Below are positions 16,903-25,645 of a DNA stretch of 64,000 nt, piece by piece. The translations under genes and the position numbers were made by a program. Origin of the DNA: Nocardia kruczakiae NBRC 101016 (GTDB lineage Bacteria > Actinomycetota > Actinomycetes > Mycobacteriales > Mycobacteriaceae); the NCBI RefSeq assembly GCF_001612965.1, contig NZ_BDBL01000003.1, positions 186,001 through 250,000 of the forward strand, written 5' to 3'. The notes under the pieces were generated by a model, which had not been told where the DNA came from, did no database searches, and was given only the letters and a program-made list of their open reading frames with translations. Position 1 is the first letter of the stretch. Every line of letters starts with the position of its first letter.

Positions 16903-18552
16903 GTGAGTAAGCAGGTGCGCGCCGCTACGGTGCGGATGGGGCGCAGGTTCACCGCGGTCTCGCGGCGGTCGCGCCGAATGCGTTTGCCGGTGGCGGTGGC
17001 CTTGGCTGTCGTCACCGGTGCCGCGATTGCCGCAGCCGCCGAGATGGTGCTGATCGCGGTGTTCCATCCGGCTCGGGCCGGGGGCAACCCGATCGATGTC
17101 ACCAAACTCGCCTTCACCGTGGTGGGCGGCGTAGGCGGCGTGGTCGCGCTAGTGATCGCCTACCGGCGCCAGCGCGACCTCGAACAGAATCGTTTCGTCG
17201 AGCGGTTCGGCGCCGCCGCCGCGCAACTCGGCGCCAGCGATGTCGCTGTGCGCATCGCGGGGGTATACGCGATGGCCGGCGTCGCCGACGAATCCGACGG
17301 ACTGCACCGCCAGCAGTGCATCGACGTACTGTGCGGCTACCTGCGCCTGCCCTACGAACCCGAACTCGGCCGCAGCCACCAAAGCAAGCTAGTCGTCAAA
17401 CACCACCGTGCCACCGCCGACGGAACCCACGCCGACGACCAGGAACGCCACCTCGAATACCGGCAAAACGACAGTGAAGTACGCAAGACCATTGTCCGAG
17501 TCATCGCCGCTCATCTCCGCTCGAACGCCGAAAATAGATGGTCAGCAAACAATTTCGACTTCCGCACCGCCTACCTCGAAGATATCGATCTAACCGCGAC
17601 GGCGTTCTCCGGCGAGGCCCAGTTCGATGGCGCGACGTTCTCCGGCACCACCTTGTTCGACAAGGCGATGTTCTCCGGTGCCGCCCAGTTCGACGGCGCG
17701 ACGTTCTCCGGCGACGCCCAGTTCGTTGATGCCAGATTCTCCGGCGACGCCCGGTTCGACAGCGTGGTGTTCTCCGGCGACGCCTGGTTCGGTGGCGCAG
17801 CGTTCTCCGGCGACGCCCAGTTCGACGGCGCGACGTTCTCCGGCACCACCTTGTTCGACAAGGCGATGTTCTCCGGCGAGGCCCAGTTCGGCCGCACGAA
17901 GTTCTCTCTCACCGCCCAGTTCGACGGGGCGACGTTTTCCAGCGACGCCCAGTTCGACGGCGCGGCGTTTTCCCGCACCGCCTGGTTCACTGGCGCGGCG
18001 TTCTCCGGCGCCGCCCGGTTCGGCCGCACGAAGTTCTCCGAGGATGCCAGGTTCGACGACGCCAGATTCTCCGACTACGCCGTGTTCGACAACGCGACGT
18101 TCTCCGGCGACGCCTGGTTCGACGACGCCAGATTCTCCGGCGACGCCGCGTTCGACGACGCCAGATTCTCCGACGACGCCCGGTTCAGCCGCACGACGTT
18201 CTCCCGCAACACCTGGTTTAGGTGCGCAACGTTCTCCGGCACCGGCCGGTTCGACGGCGCGACGTTCTCCGGCGACGCCCGGTTCACCGATGCGACGTTC
18301 GCCAGCGTCGCCCAGTTCCACAACGCGGCGTTCTCCGGCGACGCCTGGTTCCACCACGTGACGTTCTCACGATCTACTTCGTTCGAGAACGTGGACTTCG
18401 CCGGCAATCATGTCTCTTTTGCCGACCCGAAACGGTGGGGACCGCCTGCACCGATCTTCGATTGGTCTGTAGACCTCTCTCGAAAGCCACCCAGAGTCGA
18501 ACCCGATGATTGGCCTCCCGTCGTGGTGACGACCTCATCGCCTACCGAGTGA
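16903..18552 (+). CDS. membrane-anchored pentapeptide-type repeat protein
   Basis: 549 residues. Two hydrophobic segments near the N-terminus (VAVALAVVTGAAIAAAAEMV about 28-50, and LAFTVVGGVGGVVALVIAYR about 68-90), then a conserved linker (RFGAAAAQLGASDVAVRIAG), then about 25 copies of an 11-residue unit of the type FSGxAxFxxAx. This matches Pentapeptide_3 proteins that fold into a right-handed square beta-helix. Function is unknown; a membrane-bound scaffold is the simplest reading. The GTG start at 16903 has no clear ribosome site, so the start is uncertain. The gene stands alone. Confidence 0.8.
   Translation: MSKQVRAATVRMGRRFTAVSRRSRRMRLPVAVALAVVTGAAIAAAAEMVLIAVFHPARAGGNPIDVTKLAFTVVGGVGGVVALVIAYRRQRDLEQNRFVERFGAAAAQLGASDVAVRIAGVYAMAGVADESDGLHRQQCIDVLCGYLRLPYEPELGRSHQSKLVVKHHRATADGTHADDQERHLEYRQNDSEVRKTIVRVIAAHLRSNAENRWSANNFDFRTAYLEDIDLTATAFSGEAQFDGATFSGTTLFDKAMFSGAAQFDGATFSGDAQFVDARFSGDARFDSVVFSGDAWFGGAAFSGDAQFDGATFSGTTLFDKAMFSGEAQFGRTKFSLTAQFDGATFSSDAQFDGAAFSRTAWFTGAAFSGAARFGRTKFSEDARFDDARFSDYAVFDNATFSGDAWFDDARFSGDAAFDDARFSDDARFSRTTFSRNTWFRCATFSGTGRFDGATFSGDARFTDATFASVAQFHNAAFSGDAWFHHVTFSRSTSFENVDFAGNHVSFADPKRWGPPAPIFDWSVDLSRKPPRVEPDDWPPVVVTTSSPTE
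17601..18410 (+). repeat. 33-bp tandem repeat encoding the 11-residue units
   Basis: DNA repeats with a 33-base period, recognisable by recurring GCGACGTTCTCCGGCGACGC. Two blocks of about 60 bases starting at 17620 and 17818 are nearly identical, 198 bases (six units) apart, pointing to recent internal duplication. Confidence 0.8.
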
Positions 18553-18666
18553 GTAGGTGTTGAGAATCGTAGACATGATCACCCCGCTCGCATGAGTGTC
18601 GGAGAAACGTGTCGGAATCCCCGATGTGGTCAACGATCCGGTCGGGAGATGCGCGGGTGTCGATGG

Positions 18667-19023
18667 TCATAGCTGCTGGACGGATCGTACTGCTGATATG
18701 TGGTCGGTGCAGTACGCCAGCGGCCACGAAGTCGACTGCGTCAGAACGTCGAAGCCCCACCGACCGAGGTGTTCGTCAGATGTCGAGGGTCCGCCGTCGA
18801 CCAGGATGTCCCACTCGTACACCGCGTACGGCGAGCTCGGATCCCACGGATCCCAGCCTTCGCCCTCGATGACCAACCACGCGACCTGCCCCAGACTGAA
18901 TTCCCGATCCACATTGCCGTTGGTGCTCAGAGGCTCAACACCGAACAAGGCCGTCAGGACGGCAGCGATTTCATTCTTGCCCTCCGGGCCGGAGATGAGC
19001 ACGAACACCGTTTCCAGACCCAT
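18667..19023 (-). CDS. small hypothetical protein, possibly an orphan immunity protein
   Basis: 118 residues from ATG 19023 (AAGG eight bases upstream; a TTG six codons earlier is possible). Acidic and soluble, with WDPWDPSSPYAVYEWDILVD in the middle and a Trp/Tyr-containing C-terminus. No recognised domain. Its size, charge and lone position near a type VII toxin cassette resemble polymorphic-toxin immunity proteins; that is only an inference. Confidence 0.6.
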   Translation of the reverse strand: MGLETVFVLISGPEGKNEIAAVLTALFGVEPLSTNGNVDREFSLGQVAWLVIEGEGWDPWDPSSPYAVYEWDILVDGGPSTSDEHLGRWGFDVLTQSTSWPLAYCTDHISAVRSVQQL

Positions 19024-19071
19024 ATCCACAACCTTGCCCAACCTGGGCCGATGCCGACACTGAGTTATTCC

Positions 19072-19165
19072 ATGTCTTGAAACCCTGGTTCAGAGATAAG
19101 GCGCCGAGAACGGCTGAAGCTCACTGAATCCGCAGATCCGGCGGTCTCAGAATCTGGACCCGCCG
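19072..19165 (+). repeat. intergenic repeat, right copy
   Basis: Partner of 16694-16785 (about two thirds of positions agree by eye). See the left copy for the shared blocks. It lies between the starts and ends of two minus-strand hypothetical genes. Confidence 0.45.
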
Positions 19166-19232
19166 ACGCGCGTGGCCGACGAACCGACCACGCGCCGACA
19201 CAGAACAGATCGCGAGGACGCGCACGCGACTG

Positions 19233-19793
19233 TCAGGCTGCGTCGTCGTTCGGCAGCAGGGGCACGCCAGCGGCGTGGGCGGTGTCGTCGATCCATTTGA
19301 TGAAGGTGAGTACCGAGCCGCCAGCGTAGCGGCGGACCCGGTCCTGGATGGCGCGCAAGTCGTGGCCGGGCAGGAAGTCGCGGGTGGAGTAGCCGCCACA
19401 GTCGCAGGCGCAGAGGCGCTTTCGGAATTCGGCTTCTTCGGGCAGGTCGATGTAGCCGACAGGGTTCTGGGAGTTGTTCGCCGCCGGGTCGGGCTGGCCG
19501 ATCCAGGCGTCGTAGACCGGGTGGCCCTTCGTGAGCAGTGGACCCTGGACGGCAAACCGGTCGTCGTAGGGCACGACCTCGTCGATCTCTCCGATCGCGA
19601 GGACGGTCCCGCCGCCGGTGATCAGCGCGAACTTCTCTCGTCCGAGCCGCTCGGGGTTGGCCTTCCATGTGCCGCGGCCGGATTCCCACGCTTCTTCCTC
19701 GGTCATCCGCGGGAACCAGCCGACCCACTCCCGTCCCATCGGCTCCGTACCGTCGATGGGCGAGTACGTACCGAGCTTGAACCGAACAGCCAT
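19233..19793 (-). CDS. conserved hypothetical protein with a Cys cluster
   Basis: 186 residues, ATG at 19793 behind GAGGGGAT. The C-terminal region has CACDCGGYSTRDFLPGHDLR, a Cys-rich turn followed by FLPGHD, a small motif I have seen at the ends of unrelated actinobacterial proteins. The N-terminal half is a beta-rich domain with an ITGGGTVLAIGEIDE strand pair. No signal peptide. Function unknown; the Cys cluster could bind a metal. Confidence 0.7.
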   Translation of the reverse strand: MAVRFKLGTYSPIDGTEPMGREWVGWFPRMTEEEAWESGRGTWKANPERLGREKFALITGGGTVLAIGEIDEVVPYDDRFAVQGPLLTKGHPVYDAWIGQPDPAANNSQNPVGYIDLPEEAEFRKRLCACDCGGYSTRDFLPGHDLRAIQDRVRRYAGGSVLTFIKWIDDTAHAAGVPLLPNDDAA

Positions 19794-20223
19794 GATGGCA
19801 TCCCCTCAACGTAAAACCGTGCAAGAAGGATGCTACATCTACTTTTCACTCCAGGGTGGAAAGATGCAATTTCGTCATCTTCCCTCGGCCATAGAGAGTC
19901 GGGGGCCATACGGGTGGACGCGGAAGTTGTTGCCAGATAGCTACTGCTATCGGGCAATCGGCCGAGAGGCCGGCGGATCGGAACTGCCGGAGCGGATTCC
20001 ATCCGTGCCGCGTTCGGCCCGGGGGATATCAGGCAACCTCGGCGATCCACCCCGGCAAAAAAGTAGCCCGGCGCCCCTCTCCGCCAAGAGATAACAGGAC
20101 CGGGTGTGCACCCCGAAAGGACGTTTCAGTAGTGCGAACAAGATCATATACAGCCGAGGTATGCGGCGCCTAAGAGGGCACCGAAACGTCGATCACAGCT
20201 GGGACGTTGTGGTGTTGGCGTTT
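19794..20223 (+). other. 430-bp gap, less GC-rich than the surroundings
   Basis: No gene seen. The first part should hold the promoter of the minus-strand gene that ends at 19233. The base composition is more AT-rich than average, in line with the mobile-element debris that follows. Confidence 0.45.
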
Positions 20224-20440
20224 TCACCCTCTACTGTGTGTTCGGCGTTGTTCGCGATCGAGGTAGTCGCCGATCAGCCCGACGACTGCCTCGTTGAGGG
20301 TGTTCCATGTTCTCGTGCTGATGAGGTGGTTGTTTTCGTCGAAGGCCTGCCACCGGCCCCGGCCACCGCTGGCCTTGGCCTGGCAGGCGATTTTGCCGAT
20401 GTAGCCGTAGTCGTCGCTGACGGTATAGTGGCCCAGTCGG
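20224..20440 (-). pseudogene. C-terminal piece of an unknown gene
   Basis: A stretch with protein-like composition (DDYGYIGKIACQA, then RGRWQAFDENNHLI and GLIGDYLDRE) ends at a stop at 20224. No start or N-terminal part is present; the frame upstream runs into the resolvase debris. I read it as the tail of an accessory gene truncated by recombination. Confidence 0.45.
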
Positions 20441-20458
20441 GGCCGCGCACGATATTCG

Positions 20459-20657
20459 CGTGTAGACGGTGTCACGGCTGATGCCGAATTCCTCGGCCAG
20501 CACAGTTTTCGCTTCGCCGCTGGCGGCACAGGCGCGGAGTTCGGCTGCGCGGGCGGGGGGTGAGGGCGGGTTTGCGGCCGGTGTAGACGCCGCGGACTTT
20601 GGTCTTAGCGATGCCCGCACGCTGGCGTTCACGGATCATCACCCGTTCGAACTGGGG
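20459..20657 (-). pseudogene. C-terminal remnant of a serine recombinase (resolvase/invertase)
   Basis: On the minus strand the text FERVMIRERQRAGIAKTK, then VRGVYTGRKPALTP, is followed one frame over by ARAAELRACAASGEAKTVL and AEEFGISRDTVYT. This is the linker and DNA-binding helix-turn-helix of a Tn3-type resolvase. A run of C residues (about 20560) marks the frameshift. The catalytic serine domain is missing, so this is an inactive relic. Confidence 0.75.
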
Positions 20658-20791
20658 CGACCGCGCCCTTGATCGACAGCATCCGGTGCGCTATCGGAGA
20701 GACCCCGGGCCCCAGAGACTGCCCTCACCTGCTCCGACCTCAACCTGAACCGTCCGACACACGGCGCGATCCCACGAAGCACCCCAGATCT

Positions 20792-20888
20792 GCTACTGTC
20801 CAAACCCGTTGGAAGCATCTCCGATAAGATGCGCTCATACGCGCGACCGGTCCAGCCGTAGCGCAGCGGGGCGACGAAATCCCCCCTC
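20792..20888 (+). repeat. dispersed repeat, copy B
   Basis: Partner of 7463-7560; contains CTACTGTCCAAACCCGTTGG, GATAAGATGCGCTC and GCGCGACCGGTCCAGCC. It lies between the resolvase remnant and the relaxase remnant. Confidence 0.6.
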
Positions 20889-20926
20889 GCGCACCGTTTC
20901 CGGTCACCGGTGACACATCCGGGCGG

Positions 20927-21395
20927 GTGGGTGTTCAAGTGCACTTGAACACGGAGGATGACAAGGCCTACACCGCGTGGTTCGCCGACCACCACCACGG
21001 CCGAAACACCCTCATGCTCGCCACCACCCACGACATCGTCACCGACCTCAACAGCCGCGCCCGCACCGACCGCCTCGCCCGAACCACCGCCGACCCCGGA
21101 CCGGAGGTCGTCCTCGCCGACGGGCTTGCCGCCTCGGTCGGGGACGTGATCTGCACCCGACGCAACAACCCGCATCTGCGCCTCGGCGAAAGCGACTGGG
21201 TCCGCAACGGCTACCGCTGGACCATCACCACCGTCCACCCCGACGCCAGCCTCACCGCCACCCACCGCACCAACGGAAACGCTGGCACAACACAGCTGCC
21301 CGCCGACTACGTCACCGAACACGTACGCCTCGGCTACGCCCTCACCCTCGACTCCGCCCAACGCATCACCGTCGACACCTGCCACCCGACGCGGG
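20927..21395 (+). pseudogene. fragment of a MobF/TraA-type relaxase-helicase
   Basis: About 150 codons (HLNTEDDKAYTAWFADHHHG, then LATTHDIVTDLNSRAR, and GDVICTRRNNPHLRLGESDW) match the helicase part of large MobF conjugative relaxases. There is neither the N-terminal relaxase domain nor an end; the frame runs into unrelated coding debris at about 21395. Evidence of a former plasmid or integrative conjugative element. Confidence 0.7.
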
Positions 21396-21621
21396 AAAAA
21401 TCACCGGCATCGAATGGAACAACACCGGAACGGGTGACTTCGTGCCCGCGCCGTTGTCCGGGCCGCCCGGTGAAACGGTCGTGGTGACGCGGCGCTCGAC
21501 CTACCCCACGCCCGGCACATACTTTCCGGAATTACGGGTCACCACGACGCGCGGCGAAGATCCCCAAACCTCCTTCGCGCGGGTACAGAACTTGGGCCGG
21601 GTGCGCGTCGTCGTGCGATGA
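21393..21621 (+). pseudogene. C-terminal fragment with a PKD-like strand pattern
   Basis: From GKITGIEWNNTGTGDF through YPTPGTYFPELRVTT to QNLGRVRVVVR and a stop, the text resembles the PKD-like tail of secreted or exported hydrolase-like proteins. It is joined, in another frame, to the relaxase fragment, with no start of its own. A second truncated gene in the scar. Confidence 0.55.
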
Positions 21622-22039
21622 TCCGCCTTGTCAGGCTCCCCCGCCGCGCTCGGGTAACAGTTCTCTTCGAGCTCCAATGCCTTTTCGGTCCAACCGATCT
21701 CGACTTCGGATCGGAGTCATGAACCCCTCGTAGGCGAACACCCTTTCAGGCGGTGATGCGCTCGGTCGGACTCGGGGGTAATGCTCGAGCGCCGGGCGAT
21801 GGTGATGTTGCTGCGGTCGAGGATGGCCGCGCGGGCGGTCGTCCACTGCTCTAGCCGGCGGCGATGGTGCGCCAGGTGGGCCCGCATGGCTCCCGCGCCC
21901 AAGTCATTCCAAGTAGGCGCTCCGGCATCTGCGGGGCGTCGTGGCTCCTTAACACAGTCCGGAGAAATCGCTGGGATGTGTTCGGAGAGTAGACCTCTGG
22001 CCCCGTACTGCGCTCACCCGCGCGGTCGGGAACCTCTGC
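21622..22039 (+). other. 418-bp gap, nothing recognised
   Basis: Only overlapping short frames with Arg/Pro-rich translations. Nothing resembles a known gene, hairpin or promoter well enough to name. It separates the mobile-element scar from the TetR operon. Confidence 0.4.
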
Positions 22040-22648
22040 TCAGGCGCGACCGGCGGACAATACGGGGGGGCAGACCCATCGGCGGATGAACTCGCGCAGA
22101 TCGTCGTCGGATCGGGGTGGGTTGCCTGGGTATTGCAGGAAGCTGAGCCACACGCGCATCACCATCTCGGCCAGCCCCGGCATCGCGTCGTCGTCGAAAC
22201 CGTGTGCCTCCCAGTCGACATCGAGTCGGCGCAGCATCTGCACGCCGAGTTCGACGGCGCCGGCGGAGGTGGCCTCGCGCGTGAAGAGGTCGGTTTGCCC
22301 GGCGCGCACCATCAATCCGATCGCGGGTTCGTCGGGCAACACCCGCAGGCAGTAGATGATGGTTTCGGTGATCGCGTCGGTCGGTGTGCGGACGTGGGCG
22401 AGGTCGGTCTTCATCCGGTCGAGGAAGGCGGCGGCACCGGCGTTGGCGACCGCCACGAGCATTTCGTCCACCGACGAGTAGTAGCGATAGACGGTTTGCC
22501 TGGTCACGCCCAGCTCGGCCGCGACGTCGGCCAACCGGGTCTTCTGAGCGCCGAAGCGTTCCACGCAGGTCGCCGCGGCGCTCAGAATCCTGGCCTTGGC
22601 CTCATCGGAGTCCCGGGGTAGGTCTCCTTGCCACCCTCGAGTCCTCAT
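22040..22648 (-). CDS. TetR family regulator of the adjacent FAD-enzyme operon
   Basis: 202 residues; N-terminal helix-turn-helix RLADVAAELGVTRQTVYRYY (about 38-57) and a variable ligand domain. It is the third gene of a minus-strand operon: FAD oxidoreductase, 5 bases, membrane protein, 22 bases, this gene. That arrangement suggests it controls the operon, probably from a site in 25496-25645. Confidence 0.85.
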   Translation of the reverse strand: MRTRGWQGDLPRDSDEAKARILSAAATCVERFGAQKTRLADVAAELGVTRQTVYRYYSSVDEMLVAVANAGAAAFLDRMKTDLAHVRTPTDAITETIIYCLRVLPDEPAIGLMVRAGQTDLFTREATSAGAVELGVQMLRRLDVDWEAHGFDDDAMPGLAEMVMRVWLSFLQYPGNPPRSDDDLREFIRRWVCPPVLSAGRA

Positions 22649-22670
22649 GAGCCCATGCTCTCATACGGCT

Positions 22671-23921
22671 TCAGCCGGTCGCCGCGGGTGAACCGGTTAC
22701 CGGGAGCCGCTCGCCGGACCGGGCGGCCCGCCGCGCGCGCGTGATCGCTGCCACCAGCACACTCGTCGCCACGACGAAGCACACGATCACATAGGGCAGG
22801 CTGCCGGTCGGCGTATTGTCCGCGGTCACACCATCTTTCGCGTCGAGGAAGGCGGGCAGCGCGGTGAGCCACAGCACCAGGTGCACCACCAGGAACAACG
22901 GCGGGAACACGACCAGGAAGGGCAGCGCGGTGCGCGCGTCGCCCGCACCGAGCTCCGGTTGCGCCCGCAGGCGTCGCCACTGCGCGAAGAGGAGCGCCAG
23001 GCCGATACCCCAGACCAGGGCCATCTCGAGCCAGTAGACGACGGTCTGCGCGTCGTGGTTGGCGTTCTCGTCCCGGCCGAACACCGCGGTCGGGATCGAC
23101 AGTATCGGCATACTGATGACCGCGACGACGCCGGCCACGATGATCCGCCAGACGAGCGACCCGCCGCGCGGGGCGCGTCCCTCGGCCGTGGGATTGCGCA
23201 CCAACCGCACCGCGAGATAGATCAGCACGGCGAACGAGACGGTGGCGAACAACCACACACTGCCCCACGGCACGGATGCGAGCGTGGGCACCGCCGCCGG
23301 GTTGCCCAGTTTGTCCACATGCGCGCCCTGGGCCTGGAGTTGCCGGACTGTTTCGCGGTAGAACGGCGCGTCGATGTTCCAGGCCCACCACTTCAGTTGC
23401 GGTCCGAGCTGGTCGAAGATCTCGTAGAACACCTGGAACACCAGCGCTACGACGAGCGACCCGCGTAGCGCCGAGCGTTTCGACCCGTCGAAGAAGCCCC
23501 ATGCTCGCACGATCTCGTAGGCGAGCTGGCTCAGCGCCGGGTAGAACGCGACGATGTACAACGGCAACCGGTCGAACATGAGGTTCACCGTGAAGACGTT
23601 GTGGGAGAACATGAAACCCATCGCCTCTTCGGCGTGGAACCAGTTCGGGAAGTAGAGCGGTGGCTCGATCACGAACAGGTAGACCAGCGAGGCGATCCAG
23701 ATCGCCAGATTCGTCGGGTCGCCGTCGCGGCGCCAGCGGCGGATCGCGTGGACGAGTGCGAGCACCGCGCCCAGGATGATGGTGACCTCCAGGACCGGCA
23801 GCGTCCAGTTCGCGAGGTCGGCCGGGTTGCGCACGGTGACCACCGGATTGGCGGTCTCGCAGTGGAAGCCGAGGTAGCCGGTGATGACGGACGGGACGTC
23901 GCCCGGTGTGCAGACTGCCAT
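22671..23921 (-). CDS. polytopic membrane protein of unknown function
   Basis: 416 residues with about nine to ten hydrophobic segments, e.g. VLEVTIILGAVLALVHAI (about 45) and TALPFLVVFPPLFLVVHLVL (about 340). Conserved-looking loops contain EPPLYFPNWFHAEEAMGFMF. I do not recognise a transporter signature. It is translationally close to an FAD monooxygenase-like gene (5 bases), so it may move or host a hydrophobic substrate of that enzyme. Confidence 0.78.
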   Translation of the reverse strand: MAVCTPGDVPSVITGYLGFHCETANPVVTVRNPADLANWTLPVLEVTIILGAVLALVHAIRRWRRDGDPTNLAIWIASLVYLFVIEPPLYFPNWFHAEEAMGFMFSHNVFTVNLMFDRLPLYIVAFYPALSQLAYEIVRAWGFFDGSKRSALRGSLVVALVFQVFYEIFDQLGPQLKWWAWNIDAPFYRETVRQLQAQGAHVDKLGNPAAVPTLASVPWGSVWLFATVSFAVLIYLAVRLVRNPTAEGRAPRGGSLVWRIIVAGVVAVISMPILSIPTAVFGRDENANHDAQTVVYWLEMALVWGIGLALLFAQWRRLRAQPELGAGDARTALPFLVVFPPLFLVVHLVLWLTALPAFLDAKDGVTADNTPTGSLPYVIVCFVVATSVLVAAITRARRAARSGERLPVTGSPAATG

Positions 23922-23926
23922 GTCCC

Positions 23927-25495
23927 CTACTTTCCGGCCGCGACCGAGACGAGGGCGAACTCGTCACGGGGCGTGCCCTGCGGGATGACGAGTGCCCGGC
24001 CGGCCGGGTGCGGTTTCCCGTCGCGCCAGATGTGAGATGGCGGGTCCTGCCGGAGGTCGGTGCCGAGCGGCAGTTTGGTGCGCCCCAGGGCGCGTTTCAC
24101 CGCGAACCAGGCGAGGCCGGCGAGCACGCGTGGGCTCTTCACCATCGTGGTCACCGATTCGTCCAGGTTGAAGACGTCGGCGAAGTGCTGGGCGACGACG
24201 TCGTCCTCGCGGGTGGTGGCCGAGATGTGGTTGAAGATCGGCCAGCTGAGCCGGTTGGCGAGCCGCTGCCGCCACCGGGGCGCGATATCGGTGCCCTCGG
24301 CGTTCTCATATCCCTGGTCGCGGGCCAGCGCCAGCGTCCAGATGTCGTCGAGCAAGCGGCGTTGCGCGGCGAAGTAGTCCTTGGTGAACGCACCGTCGAC
24401 GGTGGTGGCCGCGGCCAGTTTGTCGCGCAGCAGCACCGCCGACTTCGAGGCCGAACTCATCCCCTGGGCGTAGAACGGGTTGAACCCACATACCGCGTCG
24501 CCGACGACGACGAGCCCGGCCGGCGGATTCTCCAACGCGTCGTAGCGGCGGCGCTTGTTGCCGGTCGATTTGGTGACGAACACCTTGGAGATGGGCTCGC
24601 ACAGGTCGACGGCGCGGCCGAACGCCGGCGCGCGCACCTTGTGCACGGTCTCGCGGAATTCGTCTTCCTTGCGGGGCATCGGGTGGCCCCACGAACCCAT
24701 GGTGACCAGCACGCGGTCGCCCTCGATCGGGAAGATCTGGCAGAGAAAGTCGTGCTCGACCGGGTGCGGTTTCGTGTCCGAGGTCGGCATCACCGACATC
24801 TGCGCCCACCACCAGTGCTCCGGCAGGTCCGCCGGCTTCTGGAACCACTGGGACACGTAGGTGACGCCCGCGTCCAGAGACTGCACCGGGGCCTCGGGCC
24901 ACCCGGCCGCGGTCAGCCAATCCGACACCGCCGAACCGCGGCCCAGGGTGTCGACGACGAAGTCGGCCTCGATCAGGCGCTTGTCTCGCCCGCCGTCGCC
25001 GCCGACCACCCACACCCCGGTGACCCGGCCGTCCGGTGTGCCGCCGGCCACGGTCTCCAGGCCCTCGACGTTGACCCCTTCTTCCACCCTGACGTTGGGC
25101 ACCAGGGCCAGCTTGTCGCGCAGTGTGCGCTCGATGAGCAGGCGCGACGCGTAGACCATGGTCATCGGCGCTTGTTTACGCGGCACCCACACCGGGCCTT
25201 CGCAGTGCGCGGCCGCCAACGACGGCATCATGTGCAGCGCGCCGGCGTCGATCAGGGCCTCCTCATACCCCGGGAACAGCTCGCCCATCGCGCGGCGACC
25301 GGAATTGAGCAGGAAGTGAGGGTGCTTGCTCTGCGGGACGCCGCGCCGGTGCACGGCGTCGGCCGGGATGATGTCGCGCTCCAGCACGAGGACCTCGTCG
25401 AAGTAGGGCGCCACCGCGCCCGCGGCACACATGCCCGCGACGCTGCCCCCCAGAACTACCGCTCGTTTACCCAAGGACACCGGTCCACTCCGCAT
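23927..25495 (-). CDS. FAD-dependent monooxygenase/epoxidase-like oxidoreductase
   Basis: 522 residues. N-terminal FAD fold VVLGGSVAGMCAAG (about 13-26) with acidic end LERD, a middle VVDTLGRGSAVSDWL, and the second FAD motif VVVGDAVCGFNPFYAQGMS (about 335). The set fits the class A flavin monooxygenase / squalene-epoxidase-like group, which hydroxylates or epoxidises lipophilic substrates with NAD(P)H and oxygen. First gene of the operon with a membrane protein and a TetR regulator. Substrate unknown. Confidence 0.8.
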   Translation of the reverse strand: MRSGPVSLGKRAVVLGGSVAGMCAAGAVAPYFDEVLVLERDIIPADAVHRRGVPQSKHPHFLLNSGRRAMGELFPGYEEALIDAGALHMMPSLAAAHCEGPVWVPRKQAPMTMVYASRLLIERTLRDKLALVPNVRVEEGVNVEGLETVAGGTPDGRVTGVWVVGGDGGRDKRLIEADFVVDTLGRGSAVSDWLTAAGWPEAPVQSLDAGVTYVSQWFQKPADLPEHWWWAQMSVMPTSDTKPHPVEHDFLCQIFPIEGDRVLVTMGSWGHPMPRKEDEFRETVHKVRAPAFGRAVDLCEPISKVFVTKSTGNKRRRYDALENPPAGLVVVGDAVCGFNPFYAQGMSSASKSAVLLRDKLAAATTVDGAFTKDYFAAQRRLLDDIWTLALARDQGYENAEGTDIAPRWRQRLANRLSWPIFNHISATTREDDVVAQHFADVFNLDESVTTMVKSPRVLAGLAWFAVKRALGRTKLPLGTDLRQDPPSHIWRDGKPHPAGRALVIPQGTPRDEFALVSVAAGK

Positions 25496-25645
25496 CTACG
25501 TCATACATTTTTTGGATGATGTCTAACCGTAGGGTGTGCGCAGAGTCACGTCAACGACCGAGTGATGCCCTTGGGCTGAATTATCGACGCCGCGACCTCG
25601 GTCCAGTGGTGTTGCGGACGGGATCCAGGTCTACCGTGGGCGGGT

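Noticed and set aside
17590..18407. Repetitive minus-strand frames opposite the pentapeptide array
   Set aside because: They arise from the 33-base repeat read backwards; the plus strand has membrane anchors and a full repeat protein.
23906..25519. 537-codon plus-strand open frame
   Set aside because: Antisense of the FAD oxidoreductase, whose motifs are clear; the translation is His/Arg/Gly-rich noise.
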